This document shows, one piece after another, positions 20,591 to 31,782 of a DNA stretch of 64,000 bases. Below the pieces are notes generated by a model that had not been told where the DNA came from, searched no databases, and worked only from the letters and a program-made list of their open reading frames with translations. Every line of letters begins with the position of its first letter. The first letter of the stretch is position 1. Position numbers and translations under genes: made by a program. Source of the stretch: Anthoceros angustus (lineage: Eukaryota; Streptophyta; Anthocerotopsida; Anthocerotales; Anthocerotaceae); contig MU008162.1 of NCBI GenBank assembly GCA_010909165.1, positions 62,001-126,000 on the forward strand, given 5' to 3'.

Positions 20591-22218
20591 CCCTAATGTA
20601 ATGTATAATATAGCTATACCATATGTACTCAGTATTGTATGTCTACATATTCTGAACCTGCCTTTAGTTTGAAGAAGTGCAAACTCAGTGCCCTATCCAT
20701 GTCATGAGGCCAGCTCCAGCGGCGTGACAACAAGCGAGAAGACAATCCGTAGATTTTATGGATGAATCAATTCCGAGAAGGCATGGGTGCCCCATCCCTC
20801 AACCTTGCCCTTTTGAAGTGCGTCGGGTCCCGGTCCTTTGTAAGGAGACATTGAATTGGAAGGATTGTGAGCATCTTGTCCGTGACGGTGACTCGTGTGA
20901 AATGTTGCTACATTCCACAGGAGGTACCCAGTTTCATTCTTGGCGAAGAAGTCGACATTCTTCCCCACCAAATTGATGGAGGGCCAATGTTTGGACCGGA
21001 TGCAGTGTGAGGCAGAGGAATTTCATCTACCACTCTCGGCACTACATCAAGTTTGCCTGCTTATGGCTACCGAAAGCAAACTCCTCTGGATTCTGCGGTT
21101 TGTGCGGACATCACTAACAAGCGAAGTTAGGCAAAGGCGCTCCAAGATTGCACTGTGGAGAAAGCAAGCGTGTGGTTTTGTTGTTTGTAACACGAAGAGA
21201 TGTTTCCGAGGTTCTTTGAGCGAGACTACATCAAAGGGAGCACATTAATTCAGCAGAGTATTGTCATGGTTTGCTAGCGAGTGATTCACTTCAAATTGTA
21301 CCCTTGCTCCTTACTTGTCCACGCTAAGAAGGAGTGGGTGAAGTATAAGTTGCTACGTAAGGCAGCGCTTTTAGATCCTAATTGACCATGAGTCCGAGGT
21401 GTTTTTAAGGAATCCATCGTGATGTGCAAGCAATCCTTGAGCGGATGATTTTTTTTGCCTAGAGACATAAGGAATTTGCGAGTTGGACTCAGTGTGGCGA
21501 TTCCATATGTGATGAGGTGAGTGTCAAGCTGTGGATGGATGTCCATAGGGAGGAGGTGTTTTTTCCTTTGCCGGGAGAAGAACAGCATGCCAAGGATTTT
21601 ATGTTAGGCATCCAAACAGATTTTCAGTTACGGTCCATATTGCGTTGGGGTCACAAGTCAGTGATATCTATGGATGCCATATTTGGCACCAATAAGTGGA
21701 AGTTCCAGCTATTCACTCTTTGGTTTTTTACGATCATTTTAACGGTATCCCTGTCGCTTGGGTGATTACCAGCAAGGCTACGTGAGCCAATATTTCACAG
21801 TTGCTGGAATGCTTACAAGCAAGGATGCCTACATAGTAGGCGCAAAACGCTCGTAGACATTGTATGGCGGAAATTAATGGCATCAAGGCTGTGTTTGGAA
21901 GTAACGCATCGGGTTTTCTTGTGTCTATGGCATGTTCGGAGGGCGGTCACTGCAATTGCTAAAAAGGTGAAGGCACCCAACACCAGGCATGCAATTATGA
22001 AATCCTTAGGTGACATCATGCATATGGACATTGATGTCAGGGTAGAGGTAAACCAAGCATGCGTCCAAAGACTTGAACTGTTTTATGCTACCTTCCAGGA
22101 GTCTGCTAGTAGCTTTGTGAAGTATTTTAAAGACCAATGGGGTTCTAACATGCTACAGTGGATTAAAGCAATTAGGACAATTCCACATGCCGGACAAGAC
22201 TGCAACTCGTCCATAGAA

Positions 22219-24595
22219 AACACGATAATTTTTGAAGGGGGTGAATAATCTCGAAGGGGGTTTTCCGCAAATAATCTCTGAAGGGGGTTTTTGATGGGCC
22301 CTAAAACAGCGTTTTGAAGGCATTCGGAAAACACTCCGAAAAAAGGGTGTCACCCAAGAAAGTTACTACTTTCCATCCAAAGAATGTTTGTGTCGAATGG
22401 TGGTCGCAACTCGAACCTAGGGAATGATGCAAAGTAGGAACGGTGAGGAAGGCTGCCTCACGGTGGACGATCAGAACTCGCTTTGGGATGGAAATGTGGT
22501 TTTGTTATGACACCACAAAAGCCACGGGAGGTATTTCCTAACACGAAACATCGACGGACTTACAACATTAACTGGGACCCGGAAAAAGCGAGATTTCAGT
22601 TTCACTCATCCCGAGTTCAATCCATCGTCATCACTTGGTCCGACTTCTCCTCCATTGTCATCACTATCTTGACGACACTTTCACTCGCAGTTGTATGAAG
22701 CCACGCAACTCATGAGCTTATCCCTTATCGCTTTTTGTCCACCGCATACGGATGTTTCCGTCGTTCAACACAAACCCATGTCTGAGGATGGATTTCATTC
22801 ACAAATACCTCCTGTATGTTTTTAGGTAATGGATCTTATTCCCTTTTTCCTCGGCATTGGACGGATGGGTTACCACTCTGGCGGACTATGTGTTCACACA
22901 TATCTCCTTCATACGCATCTATGTGCTCGGTCCGATACTAGTGGATAAGAAAGTGAGGTCGTGGTGCGTTTAGCTTCACGTCAATGACCTCCCAATCCGA
23001 ATGGCACTATGCATGTCCGTATTGCAGCGGCGCGAAAACCCTCTCGGTTCCGTTATGTCCCCATTCATCCGTGCCATTTCCAGCTTGCCTTCCCGCATTT
23101 TGATATGCCCCAAATACATATCACGTGGGAGGTCCCTCAATAATGCCTCATCTAGCAAAGCTTCATCCGCACTTGAAGTGGTCAGTATGATCCACTTCGC
23201 GCGTGAAAACCACTTCCAAGAATGACGTAGCACTAGCCCAATGTTATTCTCCACAATGATAGCAATCTCCTTCCGGTCCAGGCTTCCCACCACTTATACT
23301 CTTCAGGTCACCTATGGATGCAAATCTTTTAACCCTTCACGCAAATGGGCCACACCTTCCATCGGTGATAGGATACTGCCGTTCCTTCTTGTCCCCCTAG
23401 CTTCACCGTATGCACCGTAGGATGGTGCTAAGGAGGCGATCGGCCGGCGCCTCCCCATGCCACTCATGGCGCGGCCGGCGCGCCTCCCCTAACACCACCG
23501 CCCATGGGCGCCGGCCGGCCAGCGCCTCCCCCACACACCTACCCATGGCGCCGGCCGGCCGCCCCCCCCTCATACCACCGCCCATGGGCCGGCGGCCGGG
23601 CCCTCCCCTAACACCGCCCATGGGCGCCGGCCGGCCTCCCCTAGCACACCACATGGCGCCGGCCGGCGCCCCTAGCACACCTGCCCATGGGCGCCGGCCG
23701 GCCAGCGCCTCCCCTCACACCTGCCCTGCCATGGGCGCCGGCCGCCCGCCCTCCTCCTGTCTTCAGAAAATAAATATTTAGCGCCTCAAGTATTCAACCA
23801 TGGATTGTTGGTCTAGTGTTTGGGAAATAAGTGTAGTAATGAATAGGTTTCGTGTTCAAACCTCGTGCCTCCTCAACAGTTCAATTTTGTTGATTTTAAG
23901 GATGCTTGCATGGGCGCATGGGCAACTAACTTTGTTCATTTTAAGGACGTTGGCATTGCCTTAAAGCCCAAGTGGTTGCATTGAGTGCGGAAGGTTGAAG
24001 ACCACGATGGCGACCTTTTGGATGAGGGTCGGACCCTAGATCTTTGTGGCGATCGACACCGTCGGGCAGGCCCAAGAATGATACTATTGAAGGCAGCAAG
24101 CAATGGAGGAGCGACAACCGAGGCGGAGGATATGGACCGCCTCGAATATGGCGGTGGTACTTGACTCGATTTGGCGCAAGGCATGGATGAGTCGCCGGCC
24201 GCACTCTTGAATGGCTATTGTCGATCTTGATGACCACTTCCTCCTTGATTGTTTGTTGCAATGTTCTCACGACCACTTAAATGAGACTCCGCTAATGCAT
24301 TGTTTTCATTGTGTTCCACCACTTGAAAGTAAAAGTTTTCGGTTGTAATAAACATATGAAAATGGCAGCCCTCTATGCATTCTACTAAAGCATAAGCGGG
24401 CCACACCCTCATGCTCCAGTTCTCGGTGTAGACTTGAAAGTGCATCTTTTATCAAAGATATGACCTCAGAAAGGGTGTGTGCATTATCAAAGTAGGGCAC
24501 ATATGCTGTTCTAGGTAAGGTGTTCTTCGTGACAAGGGGGTGTTGTCTCGGCCGAAAGGGGTCAGTATATCCCCCCCTTCAAAAATTATCGTGTT
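22219..24595. mobile_element. TIR DNA transposon nested in the MULE transposase
   Basis: It starts AACACGATAATTTTTGAAGG and ends with the exact inverse (CCTTCAAAAATTATCGTGTT), at least 22 bp of perfect inverted repeat, flanked by AGAA at 22215-22218 and 24596-24599. An uninterrupted version of the target (tccatagaagcatgtcac) exists at about 25424. Length 2377 bp. No transposase is recognised inside, so it is probably non-autonomous. A 4-bp target duplication (5 bp TAGAA if the last TIR base is shared) is unusual for the common plant superfamilies; superfamily left open. Confidence 0.85.
23430..23760. repeat. GC-rich minisatellite
   Basis: Repeated cores gcgccggccggc, cccatgggcgcc and gcctcccct(a) recur every 40-60 bp. 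Its CpG density is far above the flanks. Open frames across it (Pro/Arg/Gly-rich) are a by-product of the repeat. Confidence 0.85.
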
Positions 24596-25321
24596 AGAAG
24601 CATATCACAAACATCTGAAGTACAAATGTTTGCTCTTCAAGAAAACCCTTCGTAATCGGCGATTGGATTGGCTGCTGCATATTTTGTTCGAAGAGGTTAA
24701 CAGGCATTTTTGGTATGTAGCCCAGTGTAAGGCAGTTGGCATGCTTCGAAATTCCAAGCAAGAGGACATTGTGCGGAGTGCTCTCCAAAAAGCAACAGCC
24801 ATATTAGAGAGCCATGTGGTCTTACCAACTCCAGACTCTCCAAATATTGCTTATGTCAACAGTCAGGACAATGGGAAAGCACGTAGATATACCGTGAGTG
24901 GTGCTCGAACCCCTTGGGGTTATTGTACATGTAAGCAAGGGACGCGAGGTTTCATATGCAAACACCAGCTCAAGGTTATGCTGCTCATGGACAAGGTAGT
25001 CCCCACTCAAAAGCTGGTTGTTAGGTATTCCAAGGCTGCAGTTGCTCAAACTGAGTTCCCACACAGTTTTCTGCCCAGTACTGAAGAGGACACTTTCATG
25101 TGGGAGAATGTCCTCCCACATGACGGTGGCTTGAGGACAAGTAGCCAAGGTGAGACTGGTATTCCCGTTCTTGAGCAAGCAACCGTGTGCACAGTAGGTA
25201 GATTGGAGACGTCTCCAAGTTTGGGAGCTTTGTGCCAGCAGTTGACACTCATTTTGGAAAAGTGGCCTTTTCTTGAGCACACGAAGGGCTTATTCCGACA
25301 AATGATCGACAACTAGAGGGC

Positions 25322-25857
25322 ATGGGAGCTGGTGCAGGAGGTAACACCATTCTGGGTTCTAACATGCTACATTGGATTAAAGCAATTAGGACAATTCCAC
25401 ATGCCGGACAAGACTGCAACTCGTCCATAGAAGCATGTCACAAACATCTGAAGTACAGATGTTTGCTCTCCAAGAAAACCCTTCGTAATCGGCGATTGGA
25501 TTGGCTGCTGCATATTTTGTTCGAAGAGGTTAAGCTCGCGAGCCTGGCCTCGCGAGTGCGTGGGATAGGGCATTTTCAGAGTTTGCACTTCTTCAAACTA
25601 AAGACGGGTTCAGAAATACATAGATATATGAGTACAATATAGAGTACAAACGGTATAGCTATATTATACGTTATATTAGGGTTAGTGAAGCGGCGACGGG
25701 CACGCGAAATGCCATCGCGCCGAACAGGAGAGTGGATGAGAACGATGGCATGACCGCTGCGGTGTGACATGCTCACCATGGTGAGTTGGCGCTTTGGTTT
25801 CCGTGCTCGCATTAAGAGCACAGTGACCATTAGCACCTGCGGCCCTACCGGGCGAAC
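25322..25857. repeat. MULE right end: partial transposase repeat plus right TIR
   Basis: 25360-25510 repeats the GSNMLHWIKAIRTIPHAGQD region followed directly by HKHLKYRCLLSKKTL (the uninterrupted target site). From about 25530 the sequence is the inverse of the left TIR, ending ...GGCGAAC at 25857. Confidence 0.8.
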
Positions 25858-26671
25858 TATATTTAGCGCCTCAAGAGTATTCAACCATGGATTGTTGGTC
25901 TAGTGTTTGGGAAATAAGTGTAGTAATGAATAGGTTTCGTGTTCAAACCTCGTGCCTCCTCAACAGTTCAATTTTGTTGATTTTAAGGATGCTTGCATGG
26001 GCGCATGGGCAACTAACTTTGTTCATTTTAAGGACGTTGGCATTGCCTTAAAGCCCAAGTGGTTGCATTGAGTGCGGAAGGTTGAAGACCACGGTGGCGA
26101 CCTTTTGGATGAGGGTCGGCGGACCCTAGATCTTTGTGGCGATCGACACCGTCGGCCCGGGCCCAAGAATGATACTATTGAAGGCAGCAATGGAGAGCGA
26201 CAACCGAGGCGGAGGATATGGACCGCCTCGAATATGGCGGTGGTACTTGACTCGATTTGGCGCAAGGCATGGATGAGTCGCCGCCGCACTCTTGAATGGC
26301 TATTGTCGATCTTGATGACCACTTCCTCCTTGATTGTTTGTTGCAATGTTCTCACGACCATAAATGAGACTCCGCTAGTAAATGCAGATTGTTTTCATTG
26401 TGTTCCACCACTTGAAAGTAAAAGTTTTCGGTTGTAATAAACATATGAAAATGGCAGCCCTCTATGCATTCTACTAAAGCATAAGCGGGCCCACACCCTC
26501 ATGCTCCAGTTCTCGGGTGTAGACTTGAAAGTGCATCTTTTATCAAAGATATGACCTCGGAAAGGGTGTGCATTATCAAAGTAGGGCACATATCTTTGTT
26601 CTAGGTAAGGTGTTCTTCGTGACAAGGGGTGTTGTCTCGGCGAAGTCGATATCCCCCTTCAAAAATTATCG

Positions 26672-27590
26672 TGTTAGAAGCATATCACAAACATCTGAAG
26701 TACAAATGTTTGCTCTTCAAGAAAACCCTTCGTAATCGGCGATTGGATTGGCTGCATATTTTGTTCAAGAGGTTAACAGCATTTTGGTATGTAGCCCGGT
26801 GTAAAGCGGTTGGCATGCTTGAAATTCCAAGCAAGAGGACATTGTGCGAGTGCTCCAAAAGCAATGACCATATTAGAGAGCCATGTGGTCTTACCAACTC
26901 GGACTCTCCAAATATTGCTTATGTCAACAATGACAATGGGAAAGCACGTAGATATCTGAGTGGTCTTGGAACCCCTTGGGGTTATTGTACATGTAAGCAA
27001 GGGACGCGAGGTTTCATATGCAAACACCACTCAAGGTTATGCGCTCATGGACAAGGTAGTCCCCACTCAAAAGCTGGTTGTTAGGTATTCCAAGGTCGCA
27101 GCTTGCTCAAACCGAGTTCCCACAGTTTTTCCCAAGATCAAGAGGACACTTTCATGTGGGAGAATGTCCTCCCACATGACGGTGGCTTGAGGACAAGTAA
27201 GGTGAGGCGGTATTCCGTTCTTGAGCAAGCAACCGTGTGCACAGTAGGTAGATTGGAGACGTCTCCAAGTTTGGGAGCTTTGTGCCAGCAGTTGACACTC
27301 GTTTTGGAAAAGTGGCCTTTTCTTGAGCAGCACACGAAGGGCTTATTCCAGCAAATGATCAGACAACTAGAGGGCATGGGAGCTGGTGCAGTAGGTAACA
27401 CCATTCTGGGTTCTAACATGCTACATTGGATTAAAGCAATTAGGACAATTCCACATGCCGGACAAGACTGCAACTCGTCCATAGAAGCATGTCACAAACA
27501 TCTGAAGTACAGATGTTTGCTCTCCAAGAAAACCCTTCGAATCGATTGGATTGGCTGCATATTTTGTTCGAAGAGGTTAAGCTCATGAGC
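26672..27590 (+). pseudogene. MULE transposase C-terminal part, copy 3
   Basis: Frameshifted duplicate of 24596-25520, with readable pieces LFKKTLRNRRLDW, TPWGYCTCKQGTRGFICKH, LEQATVCTVGRLETSPSLGA and IRTIPHAGQDCNSSIEA. It carries the right TIR of the nested element (ending near 26671) without its left half. Confidence 0.75.
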
Positions 27591-27599
27591 AGCCTCGCG

Positions 27600-27888
27600 T
27601 GATAGGGCATTTTCGTAGTTTGCACTTCTTCAAACTAAAGACGGGTTCGTAAATACATAGATATATGAGTACAATATAGAGTACAAACGGTATAGCTATA
27701 TTATCGTTATATTAGGGTTAGTGAAGCGGCGACGCGAAATGCCATCGCGCCGAACAGGAGAGTGGATGAGAACGATGGCATGACCGCTGCGGTGTGACAT
27801 GCTCACCATGGTGAGTTGGCGCTTTGGTTTCCGTGCTCGCATTAAGAGCACAGTGACCATTAGCACCTGCGGCCCTACCCTGGCGAAC
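27600..27888. repeat. MULE right terminal inverted repeat, outer copy
   Basis: Inverse of 19216-19480: agtttgcacttcttcaaact, attagggttagtgaagcgg, ctcaccatggtgagttgg, gctcgcattaagagcac, ending tggcgaac at 27888. Confidence 0.8.
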
Positions 27889-28201
27889 CGATATTTAGGC
27901 CTAGCACATATCGTGCCTAATTGAGGGCAATGATACCCGGAATGATATGGGCAATGATAGCGGGAATGATATCCGCTGGCAAAAGAGCGGTATGAAATAG
28001 GAGAGAGGTAGTTGGCTCCATATATTTTCTTACATACTTTGGGAGAGGACTTGATAAATTTATCAAAGTCATCTTTATCTCCCCTTTCCTTTGTAAGAAG
28101 TATCCTAACGTTCTATTGCCATGAAATTTGTAGTCCCTTCGGCATGAAATGGAAGCACGGGCTTCCTTGTAAGAAGTGTGCGATGGAATGAGTTGCTTGC
28201 G
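27889..28201. other. Intergenic, PPR gene promoter side
   Basis: Contains three imperfect ggaatgatat/ggcaatgata units near 27928-27970 and the near-palindrome acttgataaatttatcaaag at about 28050, which also occurs in variant form near 52948 and inverted near 53172. No gene is seen before the PPR start. Confidence 0.5.
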
Positions 28202-31200
28202 ATGGCGGCGGCGACGCTGTCTTCCGCGCACAGCGTCTCAAGCGTCTCGTCGCGGCAGCAGCTGTATGTCCAGCCGACGCCGCCACCGCCGCCATTTTTA
28301 TTTCCGGGACGCGTCTCGGTCGTGAAATGGCGGTGTGATGGAGCTCGGGAAGGGCGGGTGGAGCTGAGCAGGAAGGAGGCGCACCACGCCAGGAAGAAGG
28401 AGCAGTGGAAGAAGGCTCGGAAAGTCCGGAAGCGGGAGGAAGTCCGCAAGGCCATCACTGCGCAGCTCCAGAGAATCCACCAGGAGCTGCGCTGGAAGCT
28501 GAGCCCGCAGAAGACGAACGAGCTCAAGGGCCGCATCCGGGCTCTGTTGAAGCAGATCCAGCAGGCCGGGCTGCAGAACAAGTTCCAGGGCCTGGACGCC
28601 ATCGACCTCTCCAGAGTGGGGGAGGGCCAGCCGCGGGTGGTGAAGGACGTCTGGCTGGAGCGCAGGAGCAGTGACACTGGCGACGGGGGTGGCGGCGCCG
28701 GCGGCGGCGCAGCCAGTCACGTGTGGGTGCGTACGGCGGAGGAGGGGGCGTCACGTGACGGTGGTGGGGGTGATGCGGAGGCGGGATGGAGGGGTCACGT
28801 GAGCCTCGCATCGGGGTGCGGCTGGGGAGGGACGGGAGGATGCGGGCGAAAGTGGTGGGCGGGAGCGGGGGCGCAGGCGGGGCCAGGGCGGTGGTGGATT
28901 GGGAGCCCATCGCCCTGAGGGTGGGGAAGCCGGTGGAGGAGGCGGACCAGATGCAGTGGCTGGCGCACAGTTTGAACTCCGCTCCCGCGCGCTTGCGGCG
29001 GGTTCATCTCTCCAGGCTCATGCACAGCGCGAGGTTGAAGCTCACGGACGCCAGGCTCCTGGAGCTGGTGCGGATGTTGGGCGAGTTGGGCAATTGGCGG
29101 CGCGCTATGCTGGCTGTGGACTGGGTTTATACTCGGCAGCATTCTCGGTACTCCAAGAGCAGGTTGGTGGTCCTCCTCTCTGGGCTTTGGTGATGAATTC
29201 GTTTCACGCTCCGATGGATTTCGTCACGCCTGCCAGGTTCGTGCTCACCACGCTGCTGGCCGTGCTCGGGAGGGCGCGGCAGCCCCTGGAAGCGTCCCGA
29301 GTCTTCGCTGTCATGCTCGTGCGTAACCCACAATGCTAGCCTCCGCGGTTTCCCTGTGGGTTGTGGGCTGAGTGTGGGGTCATTGCTTGATTGATAGGAG
29401 TCGCCCTCTGCTTACCCGGACATGGCGGCGTACCATACCATTGCTGTCACGCTCGGGCAGGCTGGGTGTCTGCGGCAGCTGCTGGACCTGGTGGAGAGAC
29501 TCAGCCAGGGTGCTGATGCCAGGATTTTGAGGGCTGCTCATCTGGATGACGATGGCCGGCTTCAGCCTGACGTTGTTGTTTACAATGCGGTGGGTTTTTT
29601 GGAGACTCTTTTGTTTCTTGCAAGTTTTTGTTTTGGTTGTGTGAATTATGTGCACTTGATGTATAGATGGCTAAGACTGCTTCTTCTGTCCTTGCAGCTG
29701 CTGAATGCATGTGCTGTGAGAGGGCAGTGGAAGGGTGCCCAGTGGGTGCTCGACAGAATGAGCAAGGAGGGTGTGAATCCCAATTCTGCTTCCTTTGGCT
29801 TGGCCATTGAGGTATGAGAACGTACGTGTGTGCATGTCCTCCATGGTGCCCCAGTGTGAAGGGAGGATCTGAGACGGGACTGGTTTGCCCCCTTCAGGTG
29901 ACGGTGAAGGGAGGGCAAATAGAGCTGGCTTTGAACTATTACAACAGGATGGAGAGGGGTGGTTTCCACCCCAACTTTCTGACCATCAAAGGTACTTGTC
30001 ACCTTTGCTGTGTCTTTGGTTCCAGCCCTTTTGTGATGTGATGGAGGTCGAGGGTCGAGGACTTACCAGGGCGAACAATGGGCAGCGCTTGTTCAGGCAT
30101 GTGGTCTATCCGGGAATGCAGACCTGGCTGTTGAGCTGGTTGAGGACATGAAGTTTCGAGGGATAGTGGCGGGAGCCAGTGTGTACTACACCCTTGCCTG
30201 CACCCTCTGCAGATGCGGCAGATGGCGGGAAGCTCTGCTTCAGGTACGTGGGATTCATGACGCCTTTGTAACACACAGGGTGGCATACTCGGAGTTGTGG
30301 ACTCTGACTTGTCCTGTTTTTTCTTTTTTGCTCTTGGCCAGATCGAGAACGCAAAGCGTCTGGCTTCGAGGAAAGACGATGTTGTCACCTACACGGGGCT
30401 CATTCGGGCATGCGGGGAAGCGGGGCTTTGGCAGGATGCTGTTGATGTGTTTGATCACATGCGGACAGTGTGCGCCCCCAACATCGGGACCTTCAATGTC
30501 ATGATAGGGGTGTACGGAAGGAACAAGCTCTTTAGTGCAGCTATGGCTCTGTACGAAGGGATACAGAAGGGCGTGTTCGTCCAGTCGAAACTACACAGGA
30601 ACCAGCCAAGGCTCTCTCCTGATGACTTCACCTATGAAGCTGTGCTTGGAGCTTGTGTAAGATCTGCCAAATGGGACGAGTTTGAAAAGATCTACGCAGT
30701 AGCAAGGTTGCATGGCTTTCAGCTGGACAGCCAGAGGCACACTTGGCTTGTGACATCCATCTCAAGAGCAAACAAGGTAATACTTACCACGTGCCACAAG
30801 TCTGTACTCTCTTAGCTTGCTGAACAACTCTCTGAACATCGTCGTGCTCACTGCAGGTGGACCTGGTGAATAGCATCTTCATGCATCTTGAAGAATCCCG
30901 ACAAACTCCATCTCTGCAAATGTATCAGCAACAGATGTCGGCTTGCTACAGAGCCGGCAAATTCCGTCAGGTGCTCCTGCTCTTGAAGCAAATGTCCAGC
31001 CATGTGATTTCCCTGACTCGGCTGGAGTGGAATATAGTTCTTGGGCAGCCGACTGAGCCAATCACGTCTGCCGACATCGAGGATTTCATCCTTCAGCTCG
31101 GCAATGTGAAGGAGCCTGAAGACCAGACCTTGCTGGACAATGTCAGGGCATGTATGCTCGCGATTATCGCTGGACCTGAACCTGGAGAGGCAACTTCACC

Positions 31201-31372
31201 GCTGCAGCTAGGCACGAACGGTAAAGCCTCGTTCCCGGACTTGCTCGTTGAAGAAGGCCACCAGCCCAAATCTGCTCATAAGGAAGGGACCAAAAGTCTT
31301 TGGTGTGATGAACTGAGCTTGTTCGGCCCGAGGATCGTTGTTGATGAGCCTAGCTTCCAACACTCTGCGTAA
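28202..31372 (+). CDS. P-type PPR protein, DELAYED GREENING 1-like
   Basis: Nine or so exons: 28202 to about 28735, about 28787-29162, 29237-29318, 29398-29589, 29698-29811, 29898-29991, 30086-30243, 30342-30776 and 30857-31372; phases agree from the second exon on. The joint between the first two is uncertain (a GC-rich intron of about 50 bp or a frameshift). The N-terminus MAAATLSSAHSVSSVSSRQQ looks like a plastid transit peptide. A basic coiled-coil-like region (KKEQWKKARKVRKREEVRKA) follows, then about ten PPR motifs, such as YPDMAAYHTIAVTLGQAG, VVVYNALLNACAVRGQW and PNIGTFNVMIGVYGRN. These passages resemble Arabidopsis DG1, a chloroplast PPR protein needed for early plastid gene expression. 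No E or DYW editing domain. The alternative upstream ATG at 28178 is less likely. Confidence 0.85.
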
Positions 31373-31782
31373 TTAACTTATAAGAATCGGATGGGTATCG
31401 TGTAAGGATCGTAATTTGCTGAATCGGGCAGGAGTCGGGTAGGCGGCGAAAGAAACGTCCTTTTCGACACCGGGCCTCGCAGTGTTTGCCGGCTTGCGTA
31501 GTGTGTCGTGCTCTCAACCTGCCTGTCGGAAGGCTTGTAGCGTAGGCGGAAATATCGAGCTGGTGCAAATGCGCAAGAGGAAGAGGAGGATTCAGCCGGA
31601 TCTGGTTACACTACGGCAGAATCGAACTTGAACCAGCTGCTTTCGATTTTTCTGGACTCAGAGGGTTGCTGGTATGCTCTCCTTGTCATTGTTGACTGCT
31701 GAAGTCTTGGTCGGAGGTGGAGGTCTGAGGACGATGTAAAACCGCAGGACCGCACCTTTTAGAAGGACAAGGAGGGGCAACC
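31373..31782. other. Intergenic between PPR and TRS120
   Basis: About 410 bp holding the PPR 3' end and the TRS120 promoter and leader. No further gene or RNA recognised. Confidence 0.6.

Larger units (their letters stand above)
20578..25313 (+). pseudogene. MULE transposase, copy 2, interrupted by a nested TIR element
   Basis: 20578-22218 repeats the N-terminal part (SVISMDAIFGTNKWKF) and continues through FLCLWHVRRAVTAIAKKVK, LELFYATFQESASSFVKYFK and IRTIPHAGQDCNSSIE. There a 2.4-kb element interrupts it. It resumes at 24596 with AYHKHLKYKCLLFKKTLRNR, VNRHFWYVAQCKAVGMLR and the SWIM zinc finger YCTCKQGTRGFICKH, ending near 25313. Domain order (DDE core, LWHV motif, SWIM finger) is that of MuDR/FAR1-type transposases. 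Frameshifts are frequent before 21870, while the last 258 codons are open. Confidence 0.8.
18730..27888 (+). mobile_element. Rearranged Mutator-like element (MULE) with long inverted repeats
   Basis: The ends are long inverted repeats starting GTTCGC: left at 18730 and again at 19216, right ending at 25857 and again at 27888. The interior encodes a MULE transposase on the plus strand, in duplicated and interrupted pieces. Long TIRs and a SWIM-type zinc finger identify the superfamily. No matching 8-10 bp target duplication was found around the outer ends. Direct duplications at both sides and an inserted second element (22219-24595) make it non-functional as given. Confidence 0.8.
23775..27888. 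repeat. Tandem duplication of about 2.05 kb at the right side of the MULE
   Basis: 23775-25857 and 25858-27888 are direct copies running from atatttagcgcctcaag through the right end of the nested TIR element, the transposase C-terminus and the right MULE TIR. The joint at 25858 and the sequence after 27888 both read atatttag. Copy 2 lacks many short pieces and its frames are broken. Confidence 0.85.

Noticed and set aside
23403-23781. Collagen-like or Pro-rich frames
   Set aside because: Translations of the GC minisatellite in several frames; periodicity comes from the DNA repeat.
30244-30341. Read-through frames across PPR introns as separate proteins
   Set aside because: GT-AG introns with matching phase remove them, and the joined protein shows continuous PPR motifs.
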